NCBI GenBank assembly: GCA_902587565.1
Contig: CACILT010000001.1
Location: 124,001 to 188,000, forward strand
Direction of reading: 5' to 3'
DNA from: an uncultured Alphaproteobacteria bacterium
Lineage (GTDB): Bacteria; Pseudomonadota; Alphaproteobacteria; HIMB59; GCA-002718135
DNA length: 64,000 nucleotides
Below the pieces are notes generated by a model. It did not search any database, was not told the origin of the DNA, and was given only the letters and a program-made list of their open reading frames with translations. Positions 54,040 through 63,822 of the stretch are shown piece by piece (position 1 is the stretch's first letter; every line of letters begins with the position of its first letter). The translations under genes were made by a program, and so were the position numbers.

Positions 54040-54986
54040 TAAATAAGAAAGAAAATCTGGAATTAGAATTAGATGATAATACAATTTTAAGTAATTTATT
54101 TGGAATTAATGATAGAAATTTATCTCTTATAGAACAGATTAATCAAGTTAAAATTCAATATCGTGGAAATAAAATTAAAATCTCAGGTAATAAAAAATCA
54201 ATTTTTGAAACTAAGAAAACTATTCTTAATTTATTTAAAGAAGCACAAAATGGTGCTGAGATAGATGAGGATAGAATAAGAGATAATAAAAGCTTAATAT
54301 CTATGAATATAAAAACAGACAAACAGATGGATCTATTTATTCAAACTAAAAAAAGAAAAATTATACCAAGAACTGAAATACAAAACAAATATCTACAATT
54401 ACTAAATACTAAAAACATTACATTTGCTATTGGTCCAGCTGGAACTGGAAAAACTTATTTGGCTGTCGCGAAAGCCGTTTCAGCTCTCCAAGATGGAAAA
54501 GTAAATAAAATTATTTTATCCAGGCCAGCTGTTGAAGCTGGTGAAAAATTAGGTTTTCTTCCAGGGGATTTAAAAGAAAAAGTAGATCCATTTTTAAGAC
54601 CTATTTATGATGCTTTATATTCAATGCTTCCCTATGAACAAGTGGAAAAAAAATTACTTAATAATACAATTGAAATAGCACCTATCGCATTTATGAGAGG
54701 AAGAACTCTTGAAGATTGTTTTATAATTTTAGATGAAGCTCAAAATACAACAAAAACACAAATGAAAATGTTTTTAACAAGATTAGGTAAAAATAGTCAA
54801 ATGGTAGTTGTGGGTGATATTACGCAGATCGATCTTGTAAGTGAAAAAGATTCAGGGCTTAAGGATGCATTAAAAAAATTAAATAAAGTAAGTGATATAG
54901 GTTTTATTGAATTATCAGAAAAGGATGTTATTCGACATGATTTAGTAAAAAAAATTATTAATGCATATGAAAAATATAAAAGTTGA
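54027..54986 (+). CDS. ybeZ: PhoH-family ATPase YbeZ
   Basis: A 319-residue PhoH-like ATPase: Walker A GPAGTGKTYLAVAKAV near residue 137, SRPAVEAGEKLGFLPGD and Walker B FIILDEAQNTT near 233. YbeZ works with YbeY in RNA and ribosome processing. Despite its name, it is here part of the ybeZ-ybeY-corC-lnt cluster and not of the phosphate set. It overlaps ybeY by 26 bases. Confidence 0.94.
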   Translation: MSDIVNKKENLELELDDNTILSNLFGINDRNLSLIEQINQVKIQYRGNKIKISGNKKSIFETKKTILNLFKEAQNGAEIDEDRIRDNKSLISMNIKTDKQMDLFIQTKKRKIIPRTEIQNKYLQLLNTKNITFAIGPAGTGKTYLAVAKAVSALQDGKVNKIILSRPAVEAGEKLGFLPGDLKEKVDPFLRPIYDALYSMLPYEQVEKKLLNNTIEIAPIAFMRGRTLEDCFIILDEAQNTTKTQMKMFLTRLGKNSQMVVVGDITQIDLVSEKDSGLKDALKKLNKVSDIGFIELSEKDVIRHDLVKKIINAYEKYKS

Positions 54987-55440
54987 TTTTTTTTCTGAAT
55001 CAAAAAAATGGCCAAGGCGAATGCCCAAAATTAAAATTATTACAAAAAAAACTATAAATAAGATGCTATCTTATTTTAAAAAAGATCATAAATTCGAATT
55101 AAATATAATCTTAACTGATAAATCAAAAATGATAAGACTTAATAAAACCTATAAAAATACACAATCAGACACAGATGTTCTTACTTTTATATCAAAGAAT
55201 TCAAATAAAAATGTTGGCAAAATTTTATATTGTGATATTTTTTTCTCTATACATACTATTGAAAAATTTACACGTAGGAATAATGTTAGCATATATGATC
55301 ATTTTAACCATTTACTAATCCATAGTTTATTACATGTTAACGGATACGATCACAAAAAAAATTTAGATTTTAAGAAAATGAAAAAAGAGGAGATAAAAAT
55401 TTTAGGATCATTTGGAATTAATGATCCTTACACAATTTAA
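54961..55440 (+). CDS. ybeY: Endoribonuclease YbeY
   Basis: A 159-residue metalloprotein needed for 16S rRNA 3' end processing and ribosome quality control. The zinc motif H-x3-H-x5-H is in IHSLLHVNGYDH near residue 120. TDVLTFIS near residue 70 is also conserved. A second ATG six bases on (54967) is an equally possible start. It overlaps ybeZ, and its stop shares a base with the corC start. Confidence 0.93.
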   Translation: MHMKNIKVDFFSESKKWPRRMPKIKIITKKTINKMLSYFKKDHKFELNIILTDKSKMIRLNKTYKNTQSDTDVLTFISKNSNKNVGKILYCDIFFSIHTIEKFTRRNNVSIYDHFNHLLIHSLLHVNGYDHKKNLDFKKMKKEEIKILGSFGINDPYTI

Positions 55441-56288
55441 TGAATACAAATAACTCTGATAAAACATCAAGCTGGAAAAATTGGATAATTAAAAAATTAC
55501 TATCTAATGATTCAACAAAAGAAGATATCTTAAATTTTATCGCAAATGATAAAGATGATAAAGAGCTTGAAGATCTTAATGACAATAATGAAAAAAATCT
55601 AATTAAGAATATTGTAAATCTGAATGAAAAAAGCGTAGAAGATTTGATGATACCAAGAAGTGAAATAATTGCTCTAGATCATGATAAATCTTATAATGAA
55701 ATTTTAGAAGTCATTAAAGAAGAAGGACATTCTAGATTTCCAGTATACAAAAAAAATATTGATAATGTAATTGGTTTCTTTCACATAAAAGATTTTATTA
55801 AATCTTCACAAGGCTCATTTCAAATGAATGAAATTATAAGAGATGTTTTATATGTTGCACCAAAATCACCGATTTTAGATTTGCTCAAAACAATGAGATC
55901 TTCAAGGATTCATATAGGACTTGTCGTAGATGGAGTTGGAGGTGTAGATGGATTGGTTACAATAGAAGATTTAGTTGAAGAAATTGTTGGCGAGATAGAA
56001 GATGAACATGATGCTGAAGATGAGGAAGAATTAGTTTATAAAAAAACAGATAATTCCATAACTGTAGATGCTAGTTACAGAGTAGAAGATTTAGAGGAAT
56101 TTTTTTCTATTAATATTCCTAGAAATGCAGATGATGAATCTTATTCTGTAGGTGGTCTAGTATATGAGAAAATAAACAGGATACCAAAAAATAATGAAAT
56201 TATAGATTTTAATGATGAGCTTAGAATCAAAATTGTTAAATCAAACAATAGAAAAATTGAAATAGTTGAAGTAAATAAAAATAATTGA
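55440..56288 (+). CDS. corC: CorC-like CBS-domain protein
   Basis: A 282-residue soluble protein: paired CBS domains at about 65-190 (MIPRSEIIALD, EGHSRFPVYK, IHIGLVVDGVGGVDGLVTIEDLVEEIVGEI split here) and a CorC_HlyC transporter-associated domain at 195-278. It has no membrane segment. It is part of the conserved cluster with ybeZ, ybeY and lnt, and is linked to magnesium homeostasis in enterics. It overlaps lnt by four bases. Confidence 0.92.
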   Translation: MNTNNSDKTSSWKNWIIKKLLSNDSTKEDILNFIANDKDDKELEDLNDNNEKNLIKNIVNLNEKSVEDLMIPRSEIIALDHDKSYNEILEVIKEEGHSRFPVYKKNIDNVIGFFHIKDFIKSSQGSFQMNEIIRDVLYVAPKSPILDLLKTMRSSRIHIGLVVDGVGGVDGLVTIEDLVEEIVGEIEDEHDAEDEEELVYKKTDNSITVDASYRVEDLEEFFSINIPRNADDESYSVGGLVYEKINRIPKNNEIIDFNDELRIKIVKSNNRKIEIVEVNKNN

Positions 56289-57733
56289 GCATTTTAATTT
56301 ATTTAATTTTAGGACTTCTAACATCGCTTTTATTTCCTCCATATTTTTTCTTACCATTAGGATTTATAATTTTCCCTTTTCTTTGTTTTCTCTTAGATTT
56401 AAATAGAAAAAATAATAGTGATTTAAATATTTTTAAAAATTTTTCTTTTTTTGGCTTTGGGTTTTTTATAAGTTATTTATTTTGGGTTCAAAATCCCTTT
56501 TTTGTTTTTGAAGAAACAAAAAATTTTTTCCTAATTTTTTTATTATTAATAATTTTATTATCTTTAATTTTAAGTTTAGTTTTTACATTAATTTTAATGA
56601 TAGGAAAAAATATTCCAATAATACTTTTAATTCCATTTATGTTTACTATTAGTGAATATATAATTTCAATAATTTTTTATGGATTTCCTTGGTTTACATT
56701 TTCCTTGGTTGCTTCTAGTAATGAATATCTACTTGTTTTTTTAAAGTTTTTCGGAACGTTAATCTCTAGTTATTTGATAATCCAGATATTTTGTATACCT
56801 TTCATTTTTTTTACTAAAGTAAACCTTAAAGGAATAAGAAATTTATCAATTATTATTATTTTACCAATATTTTTTTTAATGATATCTAATGTTTACTTTA
56901 AAAACAATAATTTTAAAACTAACACAATAGATTTAGAAGTTTTCCAATTAAATTTTAAAAATAATGATCAATCTTTAACACCAGAAAAAAAACTAAATAT
57001 AATAATTAATAATATTAAAAAAAGTACTGCAGATTTATTAATATTTGGTGAAAATAATTTCCCCTATCTTTTAGATGATCTTGATTTAAAAATATTAAAA
57101 GACTTTTTAAAAGAACATCAAGTATTGATTATAGGTGCTACAAGATTTGAAACAAATAAATATTACAATAGTTTAATCTATATCACTAAATCAAAGGTAT
57201 CTTACTTTGACAAAAAAATACTTGTTCCTTTTGGAGAATTCTTACCACTTAGAGAGTCACTAACTTTTTTAGAAAGTATCGCTGGCTTAGACGATTATTC
57301 AAAAGGTAAGCAAGAAAGAATAATTAATTTACCAAATAATATAAGTTTTATTCCTGTAATTTGTTATGAAATAGTTTTTTATTGGAAGTTATTGAATAAA
57401 TCAAATTACAAAAGTAATTTTATTATAAATATAACTAATGATTTTTGGTTTGGTAAATATATAGGACCATATCAGCATTTCTATTTAACTAGAATCAGAG
57501 CTGCAGAGTTTAACAAACCAATAATACGTGTATCTAATAATGGAATATCTGCTGTGATAGATAATAATGGTACTATAATAAAAAAAACTAAACTAAATAA
57601 TACTGAAAAGTTACAACATAAATTATTTTTTCAAGAAAATATTAATTTTGTTAATCAGCATTTAATATTAAAGATTTATTTTTTTATTATATTTATTTTG
57701 ATTTCTTTCTATTATTTAAGAAAAAATGTTTAG
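56285..57733 (+). CDS. lnt: Apolipoprotein N-acyltransferase
   Basis: A 482-residue inner-membrane enzyme that adds the third acyl chain to lipoproteins. Six or seven N-terminal helices are followed by a nitrilase-like domain with the triad Glu (FGENNFPY), Lys (KKILVPFGEFLP) and Cys (PVICYEIVF). The start is TTG at 56285, overlapping corC. The phenylalanine-rich N-terminus reflects the AT-rich base composition. Confidence 0.92.
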   Translation: MSILIYLILGLLTSLLFPPYFFLPLGFIIFPFLCFLLDLNRKNNSDLNIFKNFSFFGFGFFISYLFWVQNPFFVFEETKNFFLIFLLLIILLSLILSLVFTLILMIGKNIPIILLIPFMFTISEYIISIIFYGFPWFTFSLVASSNEYLLVFLKFFGTLISSYLIIQIFCIPFIFFTKVNLKGIRNLSIIIILPIFFLMISNVYFKNNNFKTNTIDLEVFQLNFKNNDQSLTPEKKLNIIINNIKKSTADLLIFGENNFPYLLDDLDLKILKDFLKEHQVLIIGATRFETNKYYNSLIYITKSKVSYFDKKILVPFGEFLPLRESLTFLESIAGLDDYSKGKQERIINLPNNISFIPVICYEIVFYWKLLNKSNYKSNFIINITNDFWFGKYIGPYQHFYLTRIRAAEFNKPIIRVSNNGISAVIDNNGTIIKKTKLNNTEKLQHKLFFQENINFVNQHLILKIYFFIIFILISFYYLRKNV

Positions 57734-58382
57734 TAGCAAATACACAAATCGATTATTTGGAAGGACAAGAGGAAGAAGTAAGAAAAAAATTAATTTAAAA
57801 AATTATTATGAAAAAGTTAATAAATATAAGTTTCAAAATTTTAATGAAAGATCAGAATACATTTTAGATGTAGGCACAGGTTATGGTGAAACCAGTATAT
57901 TTCTTGCAAAGCAGTTTCCAGATAAAACTGTTATTTCTTGTGAAAAATATATTGATGGAAATATACTCTTAATTAAAAAAATCGAAAACAATATAATAAA
58001 CAATATTCAGTTACATGTTGGAAATGTCTATGACGTTTTAGAAATTACAAATAAAAGATATTTTAGACTTGTATGGATATTTTTCCCTGATCCATGGCCA
58101 AAAAATAGGCACGCTAAAAGAAGATTAATAACTAGTGATTTTTTAATTAAACTTCATGAAATTTTAAAAGAAAATAGTGAGATATATATAGCTACGGACT
58201 CAACAGTTTATATAAGATTTATTTTAAATTCTATTTACAATTGCAAGAACTATTTTCTCTGGGTGAACCATTCTGAAATGAATTTAGACATAAAAGATTA
58301 TTTCAATATTGAGACGAAATATTATAAAAAAGCAATTAATTCTTATAGAAAACCATCTTTATTCATTTTAAGAAAATTATAA
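57726..58382 (+). CDS. trmB: tRNA (guanine-N7)-methyltransferase TrmB
   Basis: A 218-residue SAM methyltransferase that makes m7G46 in tRNA. The SAM motif is LDVGTGYGETS near residue 50, and the family signature is FFPDPWPKNRHAKRR near residue 118. It overlaps lnt by eight bases. In many alphaproteobacteria rimP follows; here the next element is a hairpin and then nusA. Confidence 0.94.
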   Translation: MFSSKYTNRLFGRTRGRSKKKINLKNYYEKVNKYKFQNFNERSEYILDVGTGYGETSIFLAKQFPDKTVISCEKYIDGNILLIKKIENNIINNIQLHVGNVYDVLEITNKRYFRLVWIFFPDPWPKNRHAKRRLITSDFLIKLHEILKENSEIYIATDSTVYIRFILNSIYNCKNYFLWVNHSEMNLDIKDYFNIETKYYKKAINSYRKPSLFILRKL

Positions 58383-58422
58383 GCTTGAAATTTCCCAAAA
58401 TATTAATATACGCAATATTAAT

Positions 58423-58448
58423 AAGGTGGGTTATCCCACCTTTTTTTT
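58423..58448 (+). terminator. Terminator or attenuator hairpin directly before nusA
   Basis: AAGGTGGG (58423-58430) pairs exactly with CCCACCTT (58435-58442) around TTAT, followed by eight Ts ending at 58448. It lies 40 bases after trmB and only six bases before the first nusA ATG. As a strong hairpin with T-run it should stop transcription from trmB, or act as an attenuator for nusA. Confidence 0.88.
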
Positions 58449-58454
58449 ATAATT

Positions 58455-59987
58455 ATGGCAAAAAAAAAATATAATGTAATTAGAGAGGAAATGCTCCAAG
58501 TTGCATCTAATGTAGCGCAAGAAAAAAATATAGATCAAGATGCAGTCTTTTCTGCAATGGAACAAGCTTTGGAAAAATCTGCAAGGGTTAAATATGGTCA
58601 AGAGATTGATATTAGAATATCAATAAATAGAGAATCAGGCGATATAAAGCTAAATTCGTATCTTGAAGTAGTTGATCATATTAGTGAGGAAATGCAATCT
58701 AGACAAATATTATTAGAGGATGCAAAAAAAATTGACTCAAACATTAGCTTAGGGGAATTTATTATAAAAGAACTACCACCAATAGAATTAGGAAGAGTAG
58801 CGGCTCAAAATGCAAAAGGTGTTATTATCCAAAAAGTTAGAGAGGCAGATAAAACAAATCAATATGAAGAATATAAAGATAAGATTGGTGAGGTAGCTGT
58901 TGGAATTGTAAAAAGAATTGAATTTGGAAATCTCATTATTGATTTAGGCAAAAGCGAAGCAATTATTAAAAGAGAAGAATTAATACCAAGAGAAACTTTT
59001 AAAAATGGTGACAGAATTAGGGCCTACATTTATGAAGTAAAAAATGATGTTAAAGGTTATCAAGTTTTTTTATCAAGAACACATCCGCAATTCTTAGCAA
59101 AACTTTTCTTCCAAGAAGTTCCTGAAATTTATGAAGGTGTAATTACTGTAAAAAGTGTGGCTAGGGATCCAGGATCTAGAGCAAAAATAAGTGTTTATAC
59201 AGAAGATTCAACAATAGATCCTGTCGGAGCCTGTGTTGGTATGAGAGGGTCAAGAGTACAGGCTGTTGTAAACGAACTACAAGGTGAAAAAATAGATATT
59301 GTTACATGGTCCGATAATCAAGCAACCTTTTTAGCTAATGCGCTTGCTCCTGCTGAAGTAAGTAAAATTTTTTTATATGAAGAAAAGAATAAAGTTGAGG
59401 TTGTTATTCCTGATGATCAACTTAGCTTAGCAATAGGAAGAAAAGGTCAAAATGTAAAACTAGCTTCAAATCTTACAGCATTAGAAATAGATATACTAAC
59501 TGAAGATGAAGAGTCTGAAAGAAGGCAACAGGAATTTAAAGAAAAAAGCTTGCTTTTATCTGAATTACTAGATGTTGAAGATGTTATAGCTCAATTACTC
59601 GTAACAGATGGTTACACAACAATTGACTCCATAGCTACAGAAACTTTAGAAAATATTGAAAGAATTGAAGGATTTGATTCGAATTTAGCGAAAGAGATAA
59701 TAGAAAGATCAAAGTCATACATAAAAGAAAAAGAAGAAGAAAATCTTAAGCTTATTAATGAAAATATAAGTGATGAAAAACTGAAGAGCCTAAAAGGTAT
59801 GAGCAATGATATATTAGCTGAGTTAGTCAAAGCTAAAATATACGATGTAAATGCCTTTGCGGATTTAGCAACATTTGAATTAATTGATAAAGAAGAGGGT
59901 ATTTTAAAAAATTTAGAATTAGATGAAGAAGTTGCAAATAATATGATTATGGAAGCTAGAAGCTTTTGGTCAGATAATGAAGATTAA
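58455..59987 (+). CDS. nusA: Transcription termination/antitermination factor NusA
   Basis: A 510-residue RNA-binding factor. N-terminal domain to about residue 135, S1 domain near 148-215, two KH domains (GACVGMRGSRVQAVVNEL near 263 and AIGRKGQNVKLASNL near 332) and two acidic repeats at the C-terminus. The first ATG at 58455 lacks a ribosome site because the terminator hairpin precedes it. An in-frame ATG at 58491 has GAGAGG just upstream and begins MLQVASNVAQ, so it may be the true start. rimP does not precede it and ylxR does not follow it. Confidence 0.93.
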   Translation: MAKKKYNVIREEMLQVASNVAQEKNIDQDAVFSAMEQALEKSARVKYGQEIDIRISINRESGDIKLNSYLEVVDHISEEMQSRQILLEDAKKIDSNISLGEFIIKELPPIELGRVAAQNAKGVIIQKVREADKTNQYEEYKDKIGEVAVGIVKRIEFGNLIIDLGKSEAIIKREELIPRETFKNGDRIRAYIYEVKNDVKGYQVFLSRTHPQFLAKLFFQEVPEIYEGVITVKSVARDPGSRAKISVYTEDSTIDPVGACVGMRGSRVQAVVNELQGEKIDIVTWSDNQATFLANALAPAEVSKIFLYEEKNKVEVVIPDDQLSLAIGRKGQNVKLASNLTALEIDILTEDEESERRQQEFKEKSLLLSELLDVEDVIAQLLVTDGYTTIDSIATETLENIERIEGFDSNLAKEIIERSKSYIKEKEEENLKLINENISDEKLKSLKGMSNDILAELVKAKIYDVNAFADLATFELIDKEEGILKNLELDEEVANNMIMEARSFWSDNED

Positions 59988-59996
59988 GGATAAAAA

Positions 59997-62237
59997 TTGG
60001 ATAAAGATAAGGAAAATAAAAAGAGACCACTAAAACTATCTACGTCTGGTAGATTACAAATAAGAAAAAATCTTGGACCAACAGGCGACAAGCTAAGAAA
60101 TTCTGGTAACAAAAAAACTATTCAAATAGTTTTTAAAAATAAAAATAATCAACAAAAAAGTTCGTCAACAACCCAATCAAATTTTAGAGGATCTTCAAGT
60201 TTGAGATCTCCAAGATTAGGGATTAGTACACCACCTGCTAATTTTACAACTCAAAACAAAAATAAAAACTTTGATAACAAAAATAAAAAAAATCAGGATT
60301 TAAAAAAATCTTTACCAAAAAAATCTACCTTAAGACCTATAGAGGATGATTTTAATAAATCTGATGCTAAAAAAATTTTAGAGCTAGAAGAGCAGGAATT
60401 TGATAAATTTCCTAGCCTTGCAAAAATAAAAAGAGCTAGAGAAAAAGTTAAACAACAAAGTAGCGAGGATGGAGAAGAGAATAAAATTTCTAGAGAAATT
60501 TCAATTCCTGATTTTATCACAGTTCAGGATCTAGCAAATCGAATGGCAGAAAAAACCGCTGATGTTGTCAAAGCACTGATGAAACTTGGAGTGATGGCAA
60601 ATGCCACTCAATCACTAGAAGCAGATACAGCTCAACTTGTTGCTGAAGAGTTAGGGCATAAAGTAACTGTAGTTAAGGATGATGACGTTTTAAGTGAAAT
60701 TGAAGATTTTAAAGACAATGAAGATCAGCTAGAAAGAAGACCTCCAGTTGTTACTATAATGGGTCATGTAGACCATGGTAAAACAAGTCTCCTAGATGCA
60801 TTTAGAAAGACAAATGTAGTTTCAGGTGAAGCAGGTGGTATCACTCAGCATATAGGAGCTTATCAAATTTTTAATAAAAATAAAAAAATTACATTTATTG
60901 ATACACCGGGCCATGCAGCTTTTTCTAATATGAGAGCGAGAGGATCACAAACTACTGATATTATTGTTCTAGTAGTTGCTGCAGATGACGGTATTAAACC
61001 ACAAACAGTTGAGTCAATTGCGCATGCAAAAGCAGCAAAAGTACCTTTAATTGTAGCTATTAACAAAATTGATCTTCCAAACTCTGATCCTGATAGAATT
61101 AGAAACGAATTACTTTCACATGAAGTGATAGTTGAAAAATTAAGCGGAGATGTTCTTGATGTTGAAGTGTCTGCAACAAAGTCTTTAAATTTAGATAAAC
61201 TAGAAGATGCTATTCACTTACAATCAGATTTATTAGACTTAAAAGCCAATCCAAATAGAAAAGCAAGAGGTGTAATTATAGAATCAAAACTTGAAAAGGG
61301 AAGAGGATCTGTTGCTACTGTACTAGTTCAAAAAGGTATTTTAAAGGTTAGTGATATTTTTGTGTCAGGTTCTGAATGGGGCAAAGTTAAGGCTATTATA
61401 AACGATAAAGGTACAAATTTAGATACAGCTGCCCCTTCGTTGCCTGTAGAAGTGCTTGGGTTTGATGCCAATCCTCTAGCAGGAGATGATTTCATAGTTG
61501 TAGATAATGAATCAACAGCTAGAAAAATAGCTGAATATAGATCTAGTAAAGCGCAAATACAAAAAAATACTGTAGCTAAATCAAATGTTGAGGAAATGTT
61601 TGCTCAAATTAATAAAGGTGAAGTAACTAACTTACCTGTTGTAATTAAAACTGATGTCCAAGGTTCTGCTGAAGCTATAGAGAATTCTATTACTAAATTA
61701 TCTACAGATGAAGTTAAAGTTAATGTTATTTATAAAGGGGTTGGTGCAATTACTGAAAGTGATGTAACACTTGCTGGATCAAGTAAAGGTTTTATAATTG
61801 GTTTTAATGTCAGAGCTTTGCCACATGCACGAGATATTGCTAAGAGAGATGGAGTAGACATAAAATATTATTCAATAATTTATGAATTAATCGATGAGGT
61901 TAAGAGTTTATTATCTGGCTTATTATCCCCTGACATATCCGAAAAGGTTACCGGTAATGTTGAAATTAGAGAAGTTTTCAACATTTCTAAAGTAGGCAAC
62001 ATAGCTGGGTGTATGGTTAAAGATGGTTACATATCTAGAAAGTCTCAAATTAGGATATTAAGAGACAACATAGTTATACATAAAGGTAAAATAAATAGCC
62101 TTAAGCGGTTTAAGGATGAAGTTTCAGAAGTTAAAACAGGTTTTGAATGTGGGGTTATGATAGAAAATTATAACGATATAAAAGTTGGAGATTTTATTGA
62201 AACTTTTGAAGAGATATCTACTAATAGAAAATTGTAA
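59997..62237 (+). CDS. infB: Translation initiation factor IF-2
   Basis: A 746-residue GTPase that brings initiator tRNA to the ribosome. A basic and polar N-terminal region of about 170 residues precedes the IF2_N domain. The GTPase motifs are GHVDHGKTSLLDAF near 252, DTPGHAAFSNMRARG near 302 and NKIDLP near 355. The start is TTG at 59997 with AAGGA six bases upstream. It follows nusA by 9 bases; ylxR, which often lies between, is absent. Confidence 0.95.
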   Translation: MDKDKENKKRPLKLSTSGRLQIRKNLGPTGDKLRNSGNKKTIQIVFKNKNNQQKSSSTTQSNFRGSSSLRSPRLGISTPPANFTTQNKNKNFDNKNKKNQDLKKSLPKKSTLRPIEDDFNKSDAKKILELEEQEFDKFPSLAKIKRAREKVKQQSSEDGEENKISREISIPDFITVQDLANRMAEKTADVVKALMKLGVMANATQSLEADTAQLVAEELGHKVTVVKDDDVLSEIEDFKDNEDQLERRPPVVTIMGHVDHGKTSLLDAFRKTNVVSGEAGGITQHIGAYQIFNKNKKITFIDTPGHAAFSNMRARGSQTTDIIVLVVAADDGIKPQTVESIAHAKAAKVPLIVAINKIDLPNSDPDRIRNELLSHEVIVEKLSGDVLDVEVSATKSLNLDKLEDAIHLQSDLLDLKANPNRKARGVIIESKLEKGRGSVATVLVQKGILKVSDIFVSGSEWGKVKAIINDKGTNLDTAAPSLPVEVLGFDANPLAGDDFIVVDNESTARKIAEYRSSKAQIQKNTVAKSNVEEMFAQINKGEVTNLPVVIKTDVQGSAEAIENSITKLSTDEVKVNVIYKGVGAITESDVTLAGSSKGFIIGFNVRALPHARDIAKRDGVDIKYYSIIYELIDEVKSLLSGLLSPDISEKVTGNVEIREVFNISKVGNIAGCMVKDGYISRKSQIRILRDNIVIHKGKINSLKRFKDEVSEVKTGFECGVMIENYNDIKVGDFIETFEEISTNRKL

Positions 62238-62252
62238 TGCTCATAAAGAGAA

Positions 62253-62621
62253 ATGGAAAGTCAGAGACAAATTAGATTTGGAGAATTAATCAGATCATTA
62301 ATTAGTGACTGTTTACTTAAAGAAGAATTTTTTGATACAAGTATAACTGCCACTTCAATCACCGTTTCATTTGTAAAAATGTCAAAAGATTTAAAAATAG
62401 CTAATATTTATTTTATGCCTTTAGGAGGCATAAACAAACTTGAAACTTTAAAAAATTTAAATGAAAAAAAATATATTTTTCAAAAATTTTTATCTAAAGC
62501 CAAAATTAATTCAAAATTTACTCCAAAATTATCCTTTTTTCTAGATGATACATTTGATGAAGCTACAAAAATAGAAAAACTTTTACAGAATAAAAAAGTA
62601 TTGAAAGACATTAAGGAATGA
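62253..62621 (+). CDS. rbfA: Ribosome-binding factor A
   Basis: A 122-residue KH-fold protein that aids maturation of the 16S rRNA 5' end. It shows the typical RQIRFGELIRSLISDCL opening and KMSKDLKIANIYFMPLG in the middle. The region after that is lysine-rich. The gene lies between infB and truB in the standard order and overlaps truB by four bases. Confidence 0.9.
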   Translation: MESQRQIRFGELIRSLISDCLLKEEFFDTSITATSITVSFVKMSKDLKIANIYFMPLGGINKLETLKNLNEKKYIFQKFLSKAKINSKFTPKLSFFLDDTFDEATKIEKLLQNKKVLKDIKE

Positions 62622-63523
62622 ATGTGATTCAAGGCTGGATTAACTTATACAAACCAACAAAAATTTCATCTTTTCAGGCAATAAATAAGATAAAAAAAAA
62701 ATTTATGATTAAAAAAATTGGACATGCAGGCACACTAGACCCATTAGCAGAGGGAATTTTACCTATAGCTTTAGGTAAGGCCACAAAACTTATTCCCTAT
62801 GTTAATATTAGATTAAAAACATATATCTTTACAATTTCATGGGGATCTCAAACTTCGACAGATGATAGTGAAGGTGAGATAATATTCCAATCTCACATAA
62901 TTCCAAATTTTCATGAAATTAAAAATAGTATTAAGTACTTCATAGGAAATATTAAACAAGTGCCACCCAAATATTCTGCTGTAAAAATAAATGGACATCG
63001 AGCTTATGCATTAAAAAGGAAAGAAAAAGATTTTGAAATTCTCCCTAAAATAGTTTTTTTGAATAATTTAAAAATAATTAAACATGAAAAATCAAAAACA
63101 ACATTTATTGCTGAGTGTGGAAAAGGTTTTTATATAAGAAGCTTAGCTAGAGATTTGGCAATACATCTTAATACATACGGTCATATATCTTCACTTGAGA
63201 GAATAAAAGTAGGTCATTTTGATAAGAAATTTTCGATTTTACTGGACGATCTATTAAAAATAGGACAAAGGCAAATGGAAATTAATTGCGTTAAGTCAAC
63301 AATATCTATGCTGGACGACATCTTGGCTTATGAAATTGTTGAGCAAAATGATATAAAAAATTTATCATTTGGCAGGTCAATTAAAATCAATGAGAATTTA
63401 TTAAAAAATTCTCATTCTAGAAATACAGATAAAAATACAATTTTTTTATCACACAACGGAAACGTTATTTCTATTGGCAAATTAGTTGGTAATTTGTTCA
63501 AACCAAATAAAATTTTAATCTAG
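62618..63523 (+). CDS. truB: tRNA pseudouridine-55 synthase TruB
   Basis: A 301-residue enzyme that makes pseudouridine 55 in tRNA. GWINLYKPTKISS opens the protein, the catalytic Asp lies in HAGTLDPLAEGILPIALGK near residue 42, and KQVPPKYSAVKINGHRAY near 115 is a further family block. KGFYIRSLARDLA is also conserved. It overlaps rbfA and is followed by rpsO. Confidence 0.95.
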   Translation: MNVIQGWINLYKPTKISSFQAINKIKKKFMIKKIGHAGTLDPLAEGILPIALGKATKLIPYVNIRLKTYIFTISWGSQTSTDDSEGEIIFQSHIIPNFHEIKNSIKYFIGNIKQVPPKYSAVKINGHRAYALKRKEKDFEILPKIVFLNNLKIIKHEKSKTTFIAECGKGFYIRSLARDLAIHLNTYGHISSLERIKVGHFDKKFSILLDDLLKIGQRQMEINCVKSTISMLDDILAYEIVEQNDIKNLSFGRSIKINENLLKNSHSRNTDKNTIFLSHNGNVISIGKLVGNLFKPNKILI

Positions 63524-63531
63524 GAGTTACG

Positions 63532-63801
63532 ATGTCGATAAATAAAGATAGTAAAAAAAATCTCATTGATCAATTCTCAAAAAATGAAAAAGATACGGGA
63601 TCAACTAGCATCCAAATTGCGGTTATAAGTGAAAGAATAAAAAACTTAACTGAGCATTTTAAAACTCACAAAAAAGATAATCATTCTAAAAGAGGTTTGG
63701 TAGCACTTGTAAATAAGAGAAAAAAATTACTTAGTTACTTATCAAAGAAAAATAATTCTGAATATCTAGAATTAATAAAAAAACTAAATATAAGAGGTTA
63801 A
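63532..63801 (+). CDS. rpsO: Ribosomal protein S15
   Basis: An 89-residue small-subunit protein that binds 16S rRNA. DTGSTSIQIAVISERIKNLTEHF split across the first helices, then HKKDNHSKRGLVALVNKRKKLL, is the S15 pattern with the conserved H-x-x-D-x-x-S/A-x-R-G. GGAG lies upstream of the ATG. pnp follows after 21 bases, the classic pair. Confidence 0.96.
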   Translation: MSINKDSKKNLIDQFSKNEKDTGSTSIQIAVISERIKNLTEHFKTHKKDNHSKRGLVALVNKRKKLLSYLSKKNNSEYLELIKKLNIRG

Positions 63802-63822
63802 CAAAGAGGATATAAATAAAAT

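Noticed and set aside
54027..54986. PhoH-like gene as part of the phosphate regulon
   Set aside because: It belongs to the conserved ybeZ-ybeY-corC-lnt cluster, and no PhoB-like repeat is near it.
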